A DNA stretch of 64,000 bases from Rehmannia glutinosa. Taxonomy: Eukaryota > Streptophyta > Magnoliopsida > Lamiales > Orobanchaceae. Of this stretch, positions 34,557-46,153 are shown one piece after another. The stretch is taken from positions 60,209,950 to 60,273,949 of the forward strand of contig CM071928.1 of NCBI GenBank assembly GCA_016081115.2, read 5' to 3'. Below the pieces are notes generated by a model, which saw only the letters and a program-made list of their open reading frames with translations, did no database searches and was not told the origin of the DNA. Numbering within the stretch: the stretch's first letter is position 1; each line of letters starts with the position of its first letter. Made by a program: the position numbers and the translations under genes.

Positions 34557-37500
34557 ATGGCAACTACCTATGATTTCGCTAAGTTGGGAAAGCAAATCCA
34601 CACTGGTTCTACCGTGGATTTCGAAGGGCTGATCAAACAGGGGTCCGATGAAACCCTTGTGAGGAAGATAGCTGAGAAAGTGAGAAATCTGGACTGAAAC
34701 CCTTTCTCACGATGGAGTTTTAGATGACGTATGTGGAAGAGGTCGCCCAGTTCTACGTGAACGCTGAAGTTCACGACTAGGGCATCAAGTCTTCTGTTCA
34801 CGAAAAGGAGTTTACAATCACTGCTGAAGATCTAGCGGAGCATTGTTTGCTGCCGTCGGAAGGAGTGCCGGAGATCTATGAGGCCGATGTAAACCTGGTT
34901 GCTGCATGGAAGGAAGTGGCCAAACCTGAATGTGCTGCGAAGGTTGTCTACACAGCGAATAAGAAGCTGCTGAAGGAAGATTATCATAAGCTGCTGGATA
35001 TTGTTGCCAAGTGTGTAGACATAAAATTTGGAAGCTTTAATCAGCTTTCCAAAACCAAGCTGATCGTCATGGTTGTGATCATGGAGGAGAAAAAGGTAAA
35101 CTGGGCTGAGTTTGTTTACAGCAGACTCTGCCAGAATGTTGGGAATAAGTCCTTCAAGGACGATGGGTCATTTGGAGGATCTTTGGGGTATGGCCTTGTA
35201 ATCGGCTGGTTGATAGAGGTGAAAAGAGTTCCACTCCGACATGGAAAGGCATTCCATGTCAACAAGAAGATGTTCCGATCAAATCTATCGGGAGCGCAGA
35301 AGAGATCTTATGCCAAGAGAGCGGACACTAGTGAGGGGGAATCAGTTGACCCTAAGGAAACATCTGTTGTCTCCCCTCTGAAGAAGAAAGCTGCCCCATG
35401 CACTGGAAAAGAAGACAACCGCACCTGTCCCTACAGTAGTCAGTCACTGCCCCCTGCAGCCGTGTCTCCTGCCCCTGCAGCCACAGCAGTGGAGAAGGAA
35501 CCTCAAAAACCTTCTCCAGTTGTCAAGAAAAAGAGGATTGGCAAGCCAAGAAAGCCAGCTCCTCAGAAAAAGAAAGTAGCACCGGCCCCCGACCCAGGAC
35601 TCTGAGGAAACTGTATCCGAACCAGAAATTCCTCTGGTGAGGACCAAAAAAAGAAGACTCTTCAAGCGTTCAGAGCTTGAGAAAACAACTGAGTTTGCCA
35701 CTCAGCTGGAACAGATCGCTGAGACCGCTGGAGAAGTAGAGTCTCCAGAAATAATTGATGAAATAGCCAAGTCTGCTGAGGTCGATCAGCAGAGGCAAGT
35801 CGAAGACACAACTGTGGACAGAATAGCTGAGGAGCAAGTAACAACTGAGACAGCTAAGTCTCCTGTCGACAGGACTGTGTCTCCGCTGCGACAGACGCTG
35901 CCGAGGGTGAAGAAGCGAAGCTCGCTACCCTCCATTCCTGAGAAAGAAGTACAGCAGGAAGATGATGATGATGATGTGATCATGCTATCTCCACCATATC
36001 CAGACATCCAAAATCGTCTACGATAATGGAGGAAGTGGAAGCTGAGTCGCTCAAGGGAACAGTTCCAAAGACCTGAATTTATTGAAGAAGATGAAGAACT
36101 GATGAATTTCCTCGGATTCACCACAAAGGTCCGGCAATCGGATGAAGAGAACTGCATAGATATCTTGAATATCTTCAAAGAAAAGGAGAAGGAGAGGTTG
36201 GCAGAAGAAGCTGAAGCTCGTGAGAAGGCCAACATTTGTCCCTTCACTGGAACCACTGATCACTCCCACCCTCACTTCGATGCCTTTTCAGGAAGTGATG
36301 AAGATTTGGATCCTGCAGCTGATACAGAAAAATTGGAAATGCAGCAAGCCATGCGGGAATCCAGGATGATGCATGAGCAACAGCTGACGAAAGGACCAGG
36401 AGAGTCTTCCAAATCTCAGCTGGTACAGCAGATTGCCATTGTTATTGCTGCAACCACTTCCCCATCTCACTCAGAGGATGGATCTAGGGGACTTGGCGAT
36501 GAAACTGGGAACTTGGGAACCCAAGTTGAGCCAACCCCTACTGAAGGTGTCTTACCACCTGCCCCAACTACGAACACTCACGGGGAAAAACCGGGAGTTT
36601 GGAGAAGAGTGACCCCAACCCAAGTCACTCACCGGTGTGCCACCGAGGGGAAACTCCCTCCACTGCAGCCTAGGTCGGAGGATGATGCATAACTCCACCA
36701 AGAATCTAGGAGGCAAGTGGAGAAGGAAAAACAAACAAAAAACAAAGAGTTGTCACCGACGAAGCTCGGACGATTGAGACTCTCACTCAGAAAGTTCCAA
36801 CCGCTCTCTGCGGGACGCCGCCGATGCAGTCGAGGCACATGATGGATCTGCCCCGGAGTTAACACTGGCAATGAAAGTGCAATCCACGGAGTTGAGACTC
36901 CCGTGGATGCCACCGTAGAAGACCTAAGACAAACCGAGTTTGTCGAAGGGAATGTCCAGGCCTTTGCCGCAGTTGAGACTGCGCAGGAGGTATCAAGGCC
37001 TATGGGAGGTTGAGACTTCCCAGGGTAAAGAGGCAGAAGCGCAGAACATCCCTCATGTTATCATCGATGCATCTGAGAAGGAGATAAGTGCACTTCATGA
37101 TTCCCAAGATAACCCTGATGTAACCTTTCTGGGATCTGAAGGTGAAGATGAAGCTGCGTCATCCCCCATTGTGAATCCAAAAGACTCAGCTGAGGATGTT
37201 CTCCCAAGAGAGAGTAAGTCAGATCTCAAGGCTACTCGTCAAACATTCACTTTCGATGATGAGCCACCGCTTGAAATCTCATCATCTTTCGATGATGCTA
37301 CTGATACGACCGAGGAACAGATAACTCAAATGGAAAAACCAGGTGAGACTGACGAAGCTGTTGAGACAGCTGAGGCTCAGCCAGCTGGGTCCATACCACA
37401 AAAGACCCCAGCTGAATCACAGTTAACTACGCAGGCTCCCAACACTGCAGCAGATTTGACTCAACGTTCCCCTTCTCACTAGAGCTGCCTGATCTTGATG

Positions 37501-38879
37501 AAGAATCAGCTAGAGATCAAAGACGTTTTCACAAACTTGATCCGGTCATTCCCACAGATACCATCGTCCCAGCAAACTTTGATTTTGATGTTGCTTGGCC
37601 GCCAGCTGAGACGGAGGTAACAACTGAGGTTCGAGAAGTCTTCAAGGCGATTTTTGCAGAGATAGAAAAGATGGAAAGGCACCAGGCCTCATTGGATATG
37701 CGGTTCGATAACAGAGATGCTAATCTTACGGCCGATCTGCGTGGAATCATAGTCAAGATCCGGGAGTGGTGGCAATAAAGAAAAACAATGCGTGTGGAAC
37801 ACATTCGATACTTCAAAGCATTGTACAATAAAATGTTGATCTGGAGCGCCGATAATGCTGACATGAAGGAGAGGATGCAAGAAAATATTGATAGGATGCA
37901 TGCCTCTCATACCACTGAAATAAAACTGCTGCGAGAATTTCATCGAAAAGAACTTCTGCATGTAGAGAAGAATATGAATGAAAAATTCAGCCTTCTAATG
38001 GCTGAAATGAAGTTGGTGACAGCCGAATCAAAAGTCACCCGCTTAGAATTTCGGACAGCATTCTCCGCAGTAGAATCCAAACAGAACTCAGCTATCAGCC
38101 GCCAAGATTTCATGCTTGCTGGTATGTTCTCATGGGTTCCTCTCTCCTTTGATGATGCCAAAAAGGGGGAAGAGGAATACCTAAAGACGTTGAAAGGGTC
38201 TCAGCTGAGAAGAAGGATCAAGGATCACTAAAGAACAGAAGGAAAGTAAAGGGAAAATCAGTTGAGGGGGAAAGTTCGAAAGACATGACTTTGAAAGAAA
38301 AATGGATGCCCGTGCGATGGACATACTGAAACAGCACGTAGGCATTCCGACAGGAAGAGACAGATGCCTTCAGTTGATGAATTCAAAACGCTCGCATCCG
38401 AGGGATACTTCGAAGGCATGACTATGGCCCAAGCCTGGGACTTGTATTGGGAAAAAGGGCTCAAGCTGTGCGAAGAAGGCGATAAGCAAGAAACTCCGAG
38501 CAACTGCTCACCGTCACTCTTGGGAAGAAGAAGGCCCCAAAGATACAATACACGCCTGAGAGGAAGAGGAAGAAGCAGTGGAGGAAGAGGTTTCAAACCT
38601 AGACCTCTACTCAAAAACATCGAATATATAGATCCAGGTAAGAAATGAGGGATCTATTGGGCTGGGTATGACGAAGTAGCCAACATGGAAGTGGCCAAGA
38701 ACAATGATGAATATGTAAAGAGAATCAAAGAAGAAAATAGAAGACAAGAAAGGAAAAGAAAAGATGAAGCTGCCAGAAGATCTTATGAGAAAAAGAAGGC
38801 AGCTAAAGAAGAGAAAAAGATAAAGAGAGCAGAGGACGAAAGAGCTGAAGAAGAAAGAAGGAGGCAGCGAAGACGATGA
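34557..38879 (+). pseudogene. Element B third frame (env-position ORF), unknown function
   Basis: ATG at 34557 (AAATGGCA context) and TGA at 38879. The N-terminal domain breaks near 34680 (shift) but is open at 34847-35605, with KLLKEDYHKLLDIVAKC, INWAEFVYSRLC-like sequence (VNWAEFVYSRLC), GYGLVIGWLIEVK and AFHVNKKMFRSN, then a Lys/Pro/Ala linker. The acidic DDDDDVIMLSPPYP, Glu-rich low complexity, helical VRE(V)FKAIFAEIEKMERHQ, LMAEMKLVTAESK, MAQAWDLYWEKGLKLC, RGRGRSSGGRGF and basic tail follow in the same order as in C. Length is 4.3 kb. No membrane segment is evident. The product is broken by several shifts but its domain order is fully kept. Confidence 0.75.
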
Positions 38880-39154
38880 AGTGTTGTTGTTCACCCCTTC
38901 ATGTATTTTACTGATTTAAATGCACATGTATGTAAGTGTTCTGTACAATAAATAAAAATTGTGTAATTTCTATACTTGCGTAGATAGAAAACACTATGAT
39001 TGCTATGATACACTTTGTAAACAGCTGTGTAACGAACAAGAATGTTATGATCAATAAAAGATCAATTCTACGCATACATTCTCTGTTTCTACATGGTCTG
39101 TATGTATCTTTGCTATTTACATTTTGAATGTATGTTTTAAGTTTTGGCATCATC
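38880..39154 (+). terminator. 3' untranslated region with poly(A)-like signals, element B
   Basis: ACAATAAATAAAAA (about 38945) and GATCAATAAAAG (about 39050) lie between the third frame and the polypurine tract. Inferred polyadenylation region, homologous to 31207-31479. Confidence 0.45.
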
Positions 39155-39167
39155 AAAAAGGGGGAAA
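39155..39167 (+). other. Polypurine tract, element B
   Basis: AAAAAGGGGGAAA before the 3' LTR. Confidence 0.9.
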
Positions 39168-39168
39168 T

Positions 39169-40743
39169 TGTTGAGAAATTTGTTTATTAGATTTTTATGA
39201 ATGCCATGTAAAACTTAGATTACAAAGTTGACACTCCATTTTCCTTGTAAATTGCAATGTAATAGATAAGGCTATATGAGCTGAGTCGAGTCAGCTATGC
39301 CTGGATATGCAAGAAGTCAACTAAAGGCTAAAATGAAGACTCACATTGGAAGCAAATTAGTATGGCAAGAAGGAGAAGTCAAGAACTCGATCAAAGGAGT
39401 ATCACCGATACAATCAGATGTATGAAGTGTCAGTCAAGTCAACTCAAGAAGCCAAGTCAAGTTGAAGTGACAGATGAGTCTTTCAATCATTGGCGCAGAC
39501 TCAAGTTACCTGGCGAAAAAGGCAGTCAAGTCAAGACAACTGAAAAGAATCCGTTGCACAGAAGTCAAGAATATTACCTAAACAAGTAATACTTCCATGC
39601 TGCCATGTCTTAAAGTGCTTTCGACCCCAAAAAGCGTGCAAAAGGAATAAACCAATGGGAAGCACTGCACCTTGTGTCAGAACCTGGAAGGTTGCAAGAC
39701 ATTTAATCCGAGGAAATGTCAACATCAAGGACTGCAACAAGACAAGCCAACGAACACAAGTGACTTTTAAAAAATCATCATATCTCTTCAACGGGCGGAT
39801 TTTTTGAAAGTTCACTATAAAAGGCTGAGAAATCACTTTGAGAATAGGTTACCCTTGACAACCTGAACCACGAACATTCAAGCTAACATTCGAACTATAA
39901 CCTGAAAAATATTCTCAAGTTATTCAAGCAATCCTCAAGCCTAAACTTCGAAGGAACTCGATCCAACACTAAGCTGTGAAGGAAAGACAACTTCAAACTG
40001 TTGAAGAGGAAACTTTTGGAGAATCAAAAGGGGTCTACATTCCTAGGAGGATTGTAGAAAGGTTCAAGGTCGAACCAGTCTCAAGTTATTGGAGGGCTTC
40101 GTGATCAAATCCAAGAAGCTTGAGCAAGTGAGTCAAGTAGCAAAAAGGCAAATGCCCGTGAAGAAGTTTAGCGGACTAGAAGCCACCGTGTGACCAAGGC
40201 ATCTCCGCATCGAGTCCCAAAAGATCAAGTCACCGTGTGTGATCAAGACTTGTATCTGACCGATAACCACTTTGTACTGATCAATACTTAGTGGATTCCT
40301 CCGGGAGTTGGAGAAGAGAGGAGTAGAAGAATTACCCCATCTTCGAACCTCTATAAAAATTATTGTGTCATTTACATTTCAGCACTTACTTTCTGCATAT
40401 TACTTTATATCTGCTAATAATTTGCATTCCAACTGATAATTAACAAAGTGCTAAAACCAAGTGTTAAAACAAACTTAAACCAAATTCAAGGGTGTTAAGT
40501 CTTCTCAATAAAATCTCATCACAAATGCCAAGTTAAGGTTTAGACTAAACAGCTGAGTTATTCTATCAACTGCTCAATCGAGACTGTTGAGTGGCTAACT
40601 CTGCTGGTTAACTAACTTAGCTGTCCCTCAAGGACTTAGCTGTGTATTTAACTATATTATTTTAAAAGGACTAAAATCGAAAAGTTAGTAAGGTTTATTC
40701 AACCCTCCCTTCTAAACCTTACTCACACCTCTCGGGACCTACA
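39169..40743 (+). repeat. Element B 3' LTR
   Basis: 1575 bp, TGTTGAG...ACCTACA, pairs with 12902-14457. TATA box at 39816-39823, stem-loop at 40688-40722. The two CAGCTG sites at 13075 and 13085 of the 5' LTR read CACATTG and CAAATT here. GACGA follows the LTR. Confidence 0.92.
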
Positions 40744-41061
40744 GACGATCTCTGCAATAGGGTGTTTTTTGATACCGGACACAGTGTAAGTTTTACTAAC
40801 TTACAAATTTCCTATATTTAATCCCTTTGATGTTTATTCAGTTTGTATTTTAATGTTGTTTCTTCTTTTCTGGAAAAGTTTTTATGACAAAGGCTATAAA
40901 CAAAGTTGGTGTTGTTGCTGAGCATGAAAGGAGTATGAGAATCTGTTGGGAGAGATATATGCAACATGTTAAACAAGACCTGAGCACATATGATTTGGTA
41001 AATGGATTATTTTTAATTGTAAAAGTATTACTTCTTATTATAAAAGTAATAAATGTTCTGG
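40744..41061 (+). pseudogene. Ulp1-like gene remnant, 3' portion
   Basis: After the GACGA duplication, DLCNRVFFDTGHS is read up to a splice donor at 40786 (GTAAGT). A second exon-like stretch, 40879-40997, reads MTKAINKVGVVAEHERSM and MQHVKQDLSTYDL before GTAAAT. The frame does not carry cleanly across this intron as sequenced. The region ends at an orphan copia RT fragment. The match of the first exon to the 12842-12901 island is the main support. Confidence 0.55.
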
Positions 41062-41207
41062 TATAGCCTCCAATCCAAGAAAGTAATTGACATCTCCAAG
41101 AGTTTTGAAAGAAAATCTATGTTCCGGTAGAATAATAAGATCAGTCACATCAGCTGAGTTATCTCCAATGATTATAAAATCATCCACATAGACTTCAATA
41201 AGCAACA
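41062..41207 (-). pseudogene. Orphan Ty1/copia reverse transcriptase fragment
   Basis: On the minus strand the sequence reads VYVDDFIIIGD, then FSFKTLGDVNYFLGLEA, about 48 codons with no stop. YVDD is the RT catalytic motif, and GDVNYFLGLE is the conserved stretch that follows it in copia pol. No LTR or other pol domain is attached. It lies directly against the Ulp1-like remnant and represents an old, mostly deleted insertion. Confidence 0.85.
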
Positions 41208-41279
41208 ATTAACCAATTTTCCCTCTTAAAGATAAGAGATATATGCCATCGTTTATTGACATACGTAATATGAAATGTG

Positions 41280-41606
41280 TTGGCACACACAGCAAATTGC
41301 ATCAAGAACAACAACATCCAAAATACAATGGGTTTTAGCTAAATCGTTGTCTTTATAAGTATTCACAACAGATTTTCGTTAAAACGTTGTCAATAAGCGG
41401 ATTTTTTGTTAACGACAATAGTTCACTCGAGCCTAAGATAATACTTTCTTGAATCGTTGTCTATTAGCGGTCTTTTTGTTTTTTGACAACATGTTTCTCA
41501 GGTCTTCGACAATATTTTTGTAATCTGTTGTCGATTAACGCCTAATCGTTTTCAAAAGACAACATTTATTCATTCTTTTCGACAACGGTTGGTTACACCG
41601 TTGTAA
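41280..41606. repeat. Array of CGTTGTC/GACAACG motifs (possible transposon subterminal repeats)
   Basis: CGTTGT, GACAAC or close variants occur about ten times on both strands in some 300 bases, several as ATCGTTGTCT(A/T)T. This pattern is typical of the subterminal repeats of plant CACTA (En/Spm-like) elements. No transposase is present. Ends are uncertain. Confidence 0.45.
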
Positions 41607-41985
41607 CACTACAACATAAGTGACTTTATGTAACACATTATTATAACATTTTTTACATAAGTTATTTTGTGTAACACATGTTTGTAACACTTATCATATT
41701 ATAATATTTATGTAACACTTTTGCAGCACTTTATCAATATGTAATAGTTTTAAATAAGTAACACTTTTTAAGTAACATTTTTTTTACATTAATATTTTTG
41801 TAACACGTATGTATCACTTTAATTAAAAAAATAACACTTTATTAATTAAGTGGTAATACTTTTTGGCTCCATTTTCGTAACACAAAATTGTATCGCTTTA
41901 AATAAAAAACGCTAACAATTTATTTATTTAATTAATTGATATCACAAAAATAATGGTTAAAACATAAATTTGTACATGTGTTGTG
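41607..41985. repeat. Possible CACTA-like or other non-autonomous element with GTAACAC motifs
   Basis: Starts CACTACAACATAAGTGAC, resembling a CACTA terminus. GTAACAC, TAACACTT and variants recur about a dozen times. The right end TACATGTGTTGTG is only loosely inverted to the left end, and a 3-bp duplication was not found. No coding capacity. Confidence 0.35.
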
Positions 41986-41993
41986 CTTTTTCT

Positions 41994-42297
41994 TAGAGCT
42001 GTCAAATTGTTCGAGTCGACTCAATCTTTGCCCGTTGGGCTAAGGATCGTAATGTCTGGTCGGCCAAGCCGACTTCGAAATTTCTTCGGACCACTATTTT
42101 GGGGGAGCTCAAACCAACCCATATATTAAAAATACACTTGATTTGTTTCGACCGATTGGGCTGGCCGGTGGTTTTAGGCCTTAATGGGTCGAGCCAAATA
42201 GCCTCAATCTTTTTGGACTTGCATAATCACATTGATTCGGCGCTATTACAGGTCCGGTCGGGCCTTCCATCAGGCCGGGTTTGTCTTTACAACTCTA
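41994..42297. mobile_element. Non-autonomous hAT-like element, 304 bp
   Basis: The ends are inverted: TAGAGCTGTCAAA at the left and CTTTACAACTCTA at the right (10 of 13 matching). It is flanked by CTTTTTCT (41986-41993) and CTTTTTCC (42298-42305), an 8-bp duplication with one mismatch, as hAT transposases make. The interior is GC-rich with GGGC/GCCC stretches. No coding capacity. Confidence 0.7.
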
Positions 42298-42305
42298 CTT
42301 TTTCC

Positions 42306-42569
42306 CCCTAATTTTTATTTTTTTATAAAACTCCACCAGTTTAATTTAAAAAATAAATAAAAGTGTCAAATTTACTAATAATATATGATAAGATAAGACT
42401 AATATATATAGTTTTTCTATCCGCGCAAGTAACTTACTAAAAATTGTATTTCACTTTCACCTCTCATTTTTTCACTCTCGCCCTTGGACTAATTTTTGCC
42501 CTCATTTTTCCTTCATGTTTTTCTTCCTCCCCTCCGACATAGTTGTCGCTGCCACCACCATCCAGGCTG
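42306..42569. other. Unassigned AT-rich sequence
   Basis: AT-rich, then pyrimidine-rich (CACCTCTCATTTTTTCACTCTC). It could be promoter or leader of whatever sequence was duplicated in the inverted repeat. No gene seen. Confidence 0.4.
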
Positions 42570-43695
42570 TTGCAATGCAAGCTGGTTCTTCCTTATTTGA
42601 ATTGTTGAACTTTACTGGGTTTTGGGGTGGAAGAAACCCTATGTTTTTGGGGATTTTGTTTCAGCTTCAGAGCGAAAGGTAAAACCCTAACCCTTGTTCG
42701 TTTTTTTGCCTTTTCTTTTTCCTTCCCATTTCTCCTTAAGTTTTTGATCCGTTTAGGTTGCATTTTTGTGTATTTTTACTTTATCTCGGCTTTTGTGCTG
42801 TCTTTTGATATCTTTAATAGTTGTTTCTTTTGTATATTGGACTTGAATTGTGTTGATTGGATGAGGATTAGTGTGATTGAGCCGAAGCGAACTATTCTTG
42901 TGTGTTTAATTATTCTATTAACTTAAACAACATCTATGACAACACTATAATTGTGAACAAATACATGACACTGGAGACATACTTAAGAAATATTACTGAT
43001 ATAGAACTAAATTTGGTCCTTAAATCTTGTACTTTTTGTATTGTTATCAGGATTTTACTTATATGTGTATAAAGTTTAAATAGAATACCCACTCGTGGTT
43101 TAAGTTTACGTCTTACTATTAATCGGTGTCCTTCCCAAATCTTTTAGACTCTGCTTTTGAACTCTTTGGTGTTACATATATGCTTTGATGGATTTAGATT
43201 ACTTGGTTTCATATAAAGGGAAAATATTGATGGGTTTAGATTACGTGTTCAGGGATCTTTTAGGTAAATATTTTTGGAAAAATATTCTGGAATTTGTGCA
43301 TTGTGAGATAAAGACTTGGAAGTGGCAAGTTTGTGAATGATAAACTTTGAGTACGAGGTGGGGTGATACTAACTTGGAATTACATTTTGCAATTGGAGGT
43401 GGATTGAATTTTGAGGATATATCACATCTATAGTTTATTGAAATGATGATATTTTAATTCTATGAATACTCATACTCATGATGTTCAGAAACAAGAAAAA
43501 ATAAAACAATTTGGTTCCCAAGTGGGACCTAATTATTTCATGCTATGTTACTTCTTGTTTCCATCTTACCAAGATTAATATAACTAGTATGTTAGTTTAC
43601 CAACTCTTCTGTACCTATGTGACCCACAATAGCATGCATATTCATGATCAATTTTTAAAAACTTTCATCTAGGCTAGTTGTCTGACATTGTATTC
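42570..43695 (+). repeat. Left arm of a large inverted repeat
   Basis: The sequence from TGCAATGCAAG to ACATTGTATTC is found inverted at 43745-44301 and, after element E, at 63095-63662. The opening of the arm looks like a gene start: AAACCCTA, then GAGCGAAAGGTAAAACCCTAACCC, which resembles a first-exon donor site. The frame 42627-42926 (and its inverted copy 63220-63486) is T-rich and hydrophobic and is more likely leader/intron than protein. Confidence 0.85.
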
Positions 43696-43744
43696 GTTGT
43701 GTATTAGTGAAATTCTTGTAAGTGATATAAAATTTCATCGATTA
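43696..43744. other. 49-bp loop of the inverted repeat
   Basis: Unpaired centre between TTGTATTC (ending 43695) and GAATACAA (from 43745). Confidence 0.8.
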
Positions 43745-44301
43745 GAATACAATGCCAGACAACTAGCCTAGATGAAAGTTTAAAAAAATTGATCATGAAT
43801 ATGCATGTTATTGTGGGTCACATAGGTACAGAAGAGTTAGTAAACTAACATACTAGTTTATTAATCTAGGAAGATGGAAATGAGTAAGAATAGCATGAAA
43901 TAATTAGGTCCCACTTGGGAACCAAGTTGTTATTTTTTTTGTTTCGAACATCATGAGTATGAGTATTCATAAATTAAAATATCATCATTTCAATAAACTA
44001 TAGATGTGATATATCCTCAAAGTTCAATCCACCTCCAGTTGCAAACTGTAATTCCAAGTTGGTATCATCCCCACCTCGTGCTGAAAGTTTATCATTCACA
44101 AACCTGTCACTTCCAAGTCTTTATCTCACAGTGCACAAATTCCAGAATATTTTTCCAAACAAATTTACCTAAAAGATCCCTGTACAATGCAATCTAAACC
44201 AATCAATATTTTGCCTTTATATGAAACCAAGTAATCTAAATCCATCAAAGCGTACATGTAACTCCAAAGAGTTCAAAAGCAGAGTCTAAAAGATTTGGGA
44301 A
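43745..44301 (-). repeat. Right arm of the inverted repeat, inner part
   Basis: Reverse complement of about 43139-43695 with scattered differences, for example AAGAGTTCAAAAGCAGAGTC against its inverted copy near 43150. It is interrupted at 44301 (TTTGGGAA) by element E and continues at 63095 with GGACACC. Confidence 0.88.
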
Positions 44302-44473
44302 TGTTAGAGTATCTATTAGTTAGTTAGTTAAGAGACCGTTAAGATAGTTACTATTCTGTTAATATTGTTAGCTTTCTGTTAGATCTCTATTAGCAGTTAG
44401 TTAACTATCTTTCCCTTATATATACTCATGTACCAGCTACACATAATACAAGTTTCATTTTCTCTGCTCATTA
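44302..44473 (+). repeat. Element E 5' LTR, first part
   Basis: TGTTAGAGTATC..., matches 62931-63089. TATATATA at 44417-44424 is the likely TATA box. It is cut at 44473 by element D (CATTA duplication) and its end is at 58503-58523. Confidence 0.88.
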
Positions 44474-46023
44474 TGTTAGGAATTTTACTGTTTAGATTTT
44501 GATGAATGCCATGTAAAACTTAGAATAGAAAGTTGGCACCCCAATTCTTTACTTGTAAAATGCATTGTAACAATTAGAGTGGCCAAGCCGAGTTAAGTCG
44601 GCCTCGCCCCTAACATGCAAGAAGACAATCAAGACGGAAGGAAGACTCTGCTGTGAGACAATGAGTATGGCCAAGAAGAGTAGATGGGAACTCTACTAAA
44701 GAAGCGGTGAGATGCGGCCAAATGGAGTATCGGTCAAGTCAACTCGAGAAAAGCCAAGTCTCAAGTTGAAGTGACGGAAGAGTCATCCAATGATTGGAAA
44801 GTGACTCTAAGTCACCTGGGAAAGCAAGGAAATGCAAATCAAGTCGAGATAATCAGAATGATCCGTTGCACGGAAATCAAGAGAATTACTTAAACAAGTA
44901 ATATCTCCATACCACCTTTCTTGGAGTGCTCGATCCCGAGCGTGCAAATGGAATGAACCAATGGGAAGCACTACACCATGTCGAACTCGAAAAGGTGAAA
45001 GAACAATTCATACGAGGAAATGGCAATTCCAAGGATCGCAAAAAGACAAGCCAACGATCGCAAGTGACTTTCAAAAATAAGCCTATCTCTTCAACGGGCA
45101 AATTTTTGAAAGATCACTATAAAAGGCGAGAATGACTACGAGAGAAGGTTACCCGAACCACGAACATTCGAGATATCAATCAAATTATAACCAGAAAAAC
45201 TCTCAAATCATTCAAGATTAATCCTCAAGCCTACATTACGAAGTACATCAATCCAACGCTCACCGTGAAGGAAAGAGAACTTCAATCAGTTGAAGAGGAA
45301 ACTTTTGAAGAAAAGGGGTCTACATTCCGGAAGGATTGTAGGAAGGTTCAAGGTCGAACCAAGTCTTAAGCTTTTGGAGGGCTTCGTGATCAAATCCAAA
45401 GAGCTTGAGCAAGTGAGTCAGTAGTAGCAAAGCGCAAATACTGTGAAGAAGGAGTCGTCGAGAAGCCACCGAGTGATCAAGGCGTCTCATCGAGTCCCAA
45501 AGGATCAAGTCACCGTGTGATCAAGACTTGTATCGGATCTTACCCACTTTGTAAACTGATCATTACCTAGTGGATTCCTCCGGGAGTTGGAGAAGAGAGG
45601 AGTAGAAGAATTACCCCATCTTCGAACCTCTATAAAAATTTCACCGTGTCATTTACATTTCAAAGATTTTAATTCCCGCATTTTTAATCGCTTATATATC
45701 TTTGATAAATTTGCTATCCATTTGATAATACAAGTACTAAACCCAAGACTAAACTCTTACTTAATCAAACTTAAGGGTGTTAAGTCTTCCAATAAAAACA
45801 AAACCACAATTGAGTTAATTTAGAGTCAACAAATGAGTTATTCCATCAACAACTCGTTGAGTCCGTTGAGAGACTAACTCTACTGATTGACTAAATCGAT
45901 CGTCCATCTGGACACAAACAGTGAAGAATCAACTCGTATTTTTAAAAGGACTAAATCGAAAATTTGGTAAGGTTTATTCAACCCCCCTTCTAAACCTTAC
46001 ACTTACACCCCTTGGGACCTACA
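44474..46023 (+). repeat. Element D 5' LTR
   Basis: 1550 bp. TATA box at 45118-45125, stem-loop at 45967-46000. Closely matches 56925-58497. Confidence 0.92.
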
Positions 46024-46025
46024 AG

Positions 46026-46038
46026 TGGTATCGAGCGG
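46026..46038 (+). other. Primer binding site (initiator Met-tRNA), element D, altered
   Basis: TGGTATCGAGCGG. B and C have TGGTATCAGAGCGG, so CAGAG has become CGAG. Confidence 0.82.
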
Positions 46039-46153
46039 TTGGTTCATTGAACCCTCCGCACCGGTTACTCTTGAACTAGATCTCCAAACTTTTCAAAGTC
46101 TGCTTTAGTACTTAAACTTTCGAAACTCTTTTTATCATTAAAAAGTTATTATA

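Larger units (their letters stand above)
12902..40743 (+). mobile_element. Element B: 14-kb Sirevirus-type copia retrotransposon, split by element C
   Basis: LTRs are at 12902-14457 and 39169-40743. The element is flanked by GACGA (12897-12901 and 40744-40748). Without the nested element C it is about 13.85 kb. It carries gag, PR, INT, RT, RNase H and a third frame of 4.3 kb. It inserted into the same Ulp1-like exon as A, 60 bases away. C lies inside its RT. Confidence 0.92.

Noticed and set aside
42627..42926. 99-codon hydrophobic frame in the left inverted-repeat arm (also 63220-63486 minus)
   Set aside because: It is T-rich leader-like sequence crossing a likely splice donor. The two arms differ in length and content of the frame.
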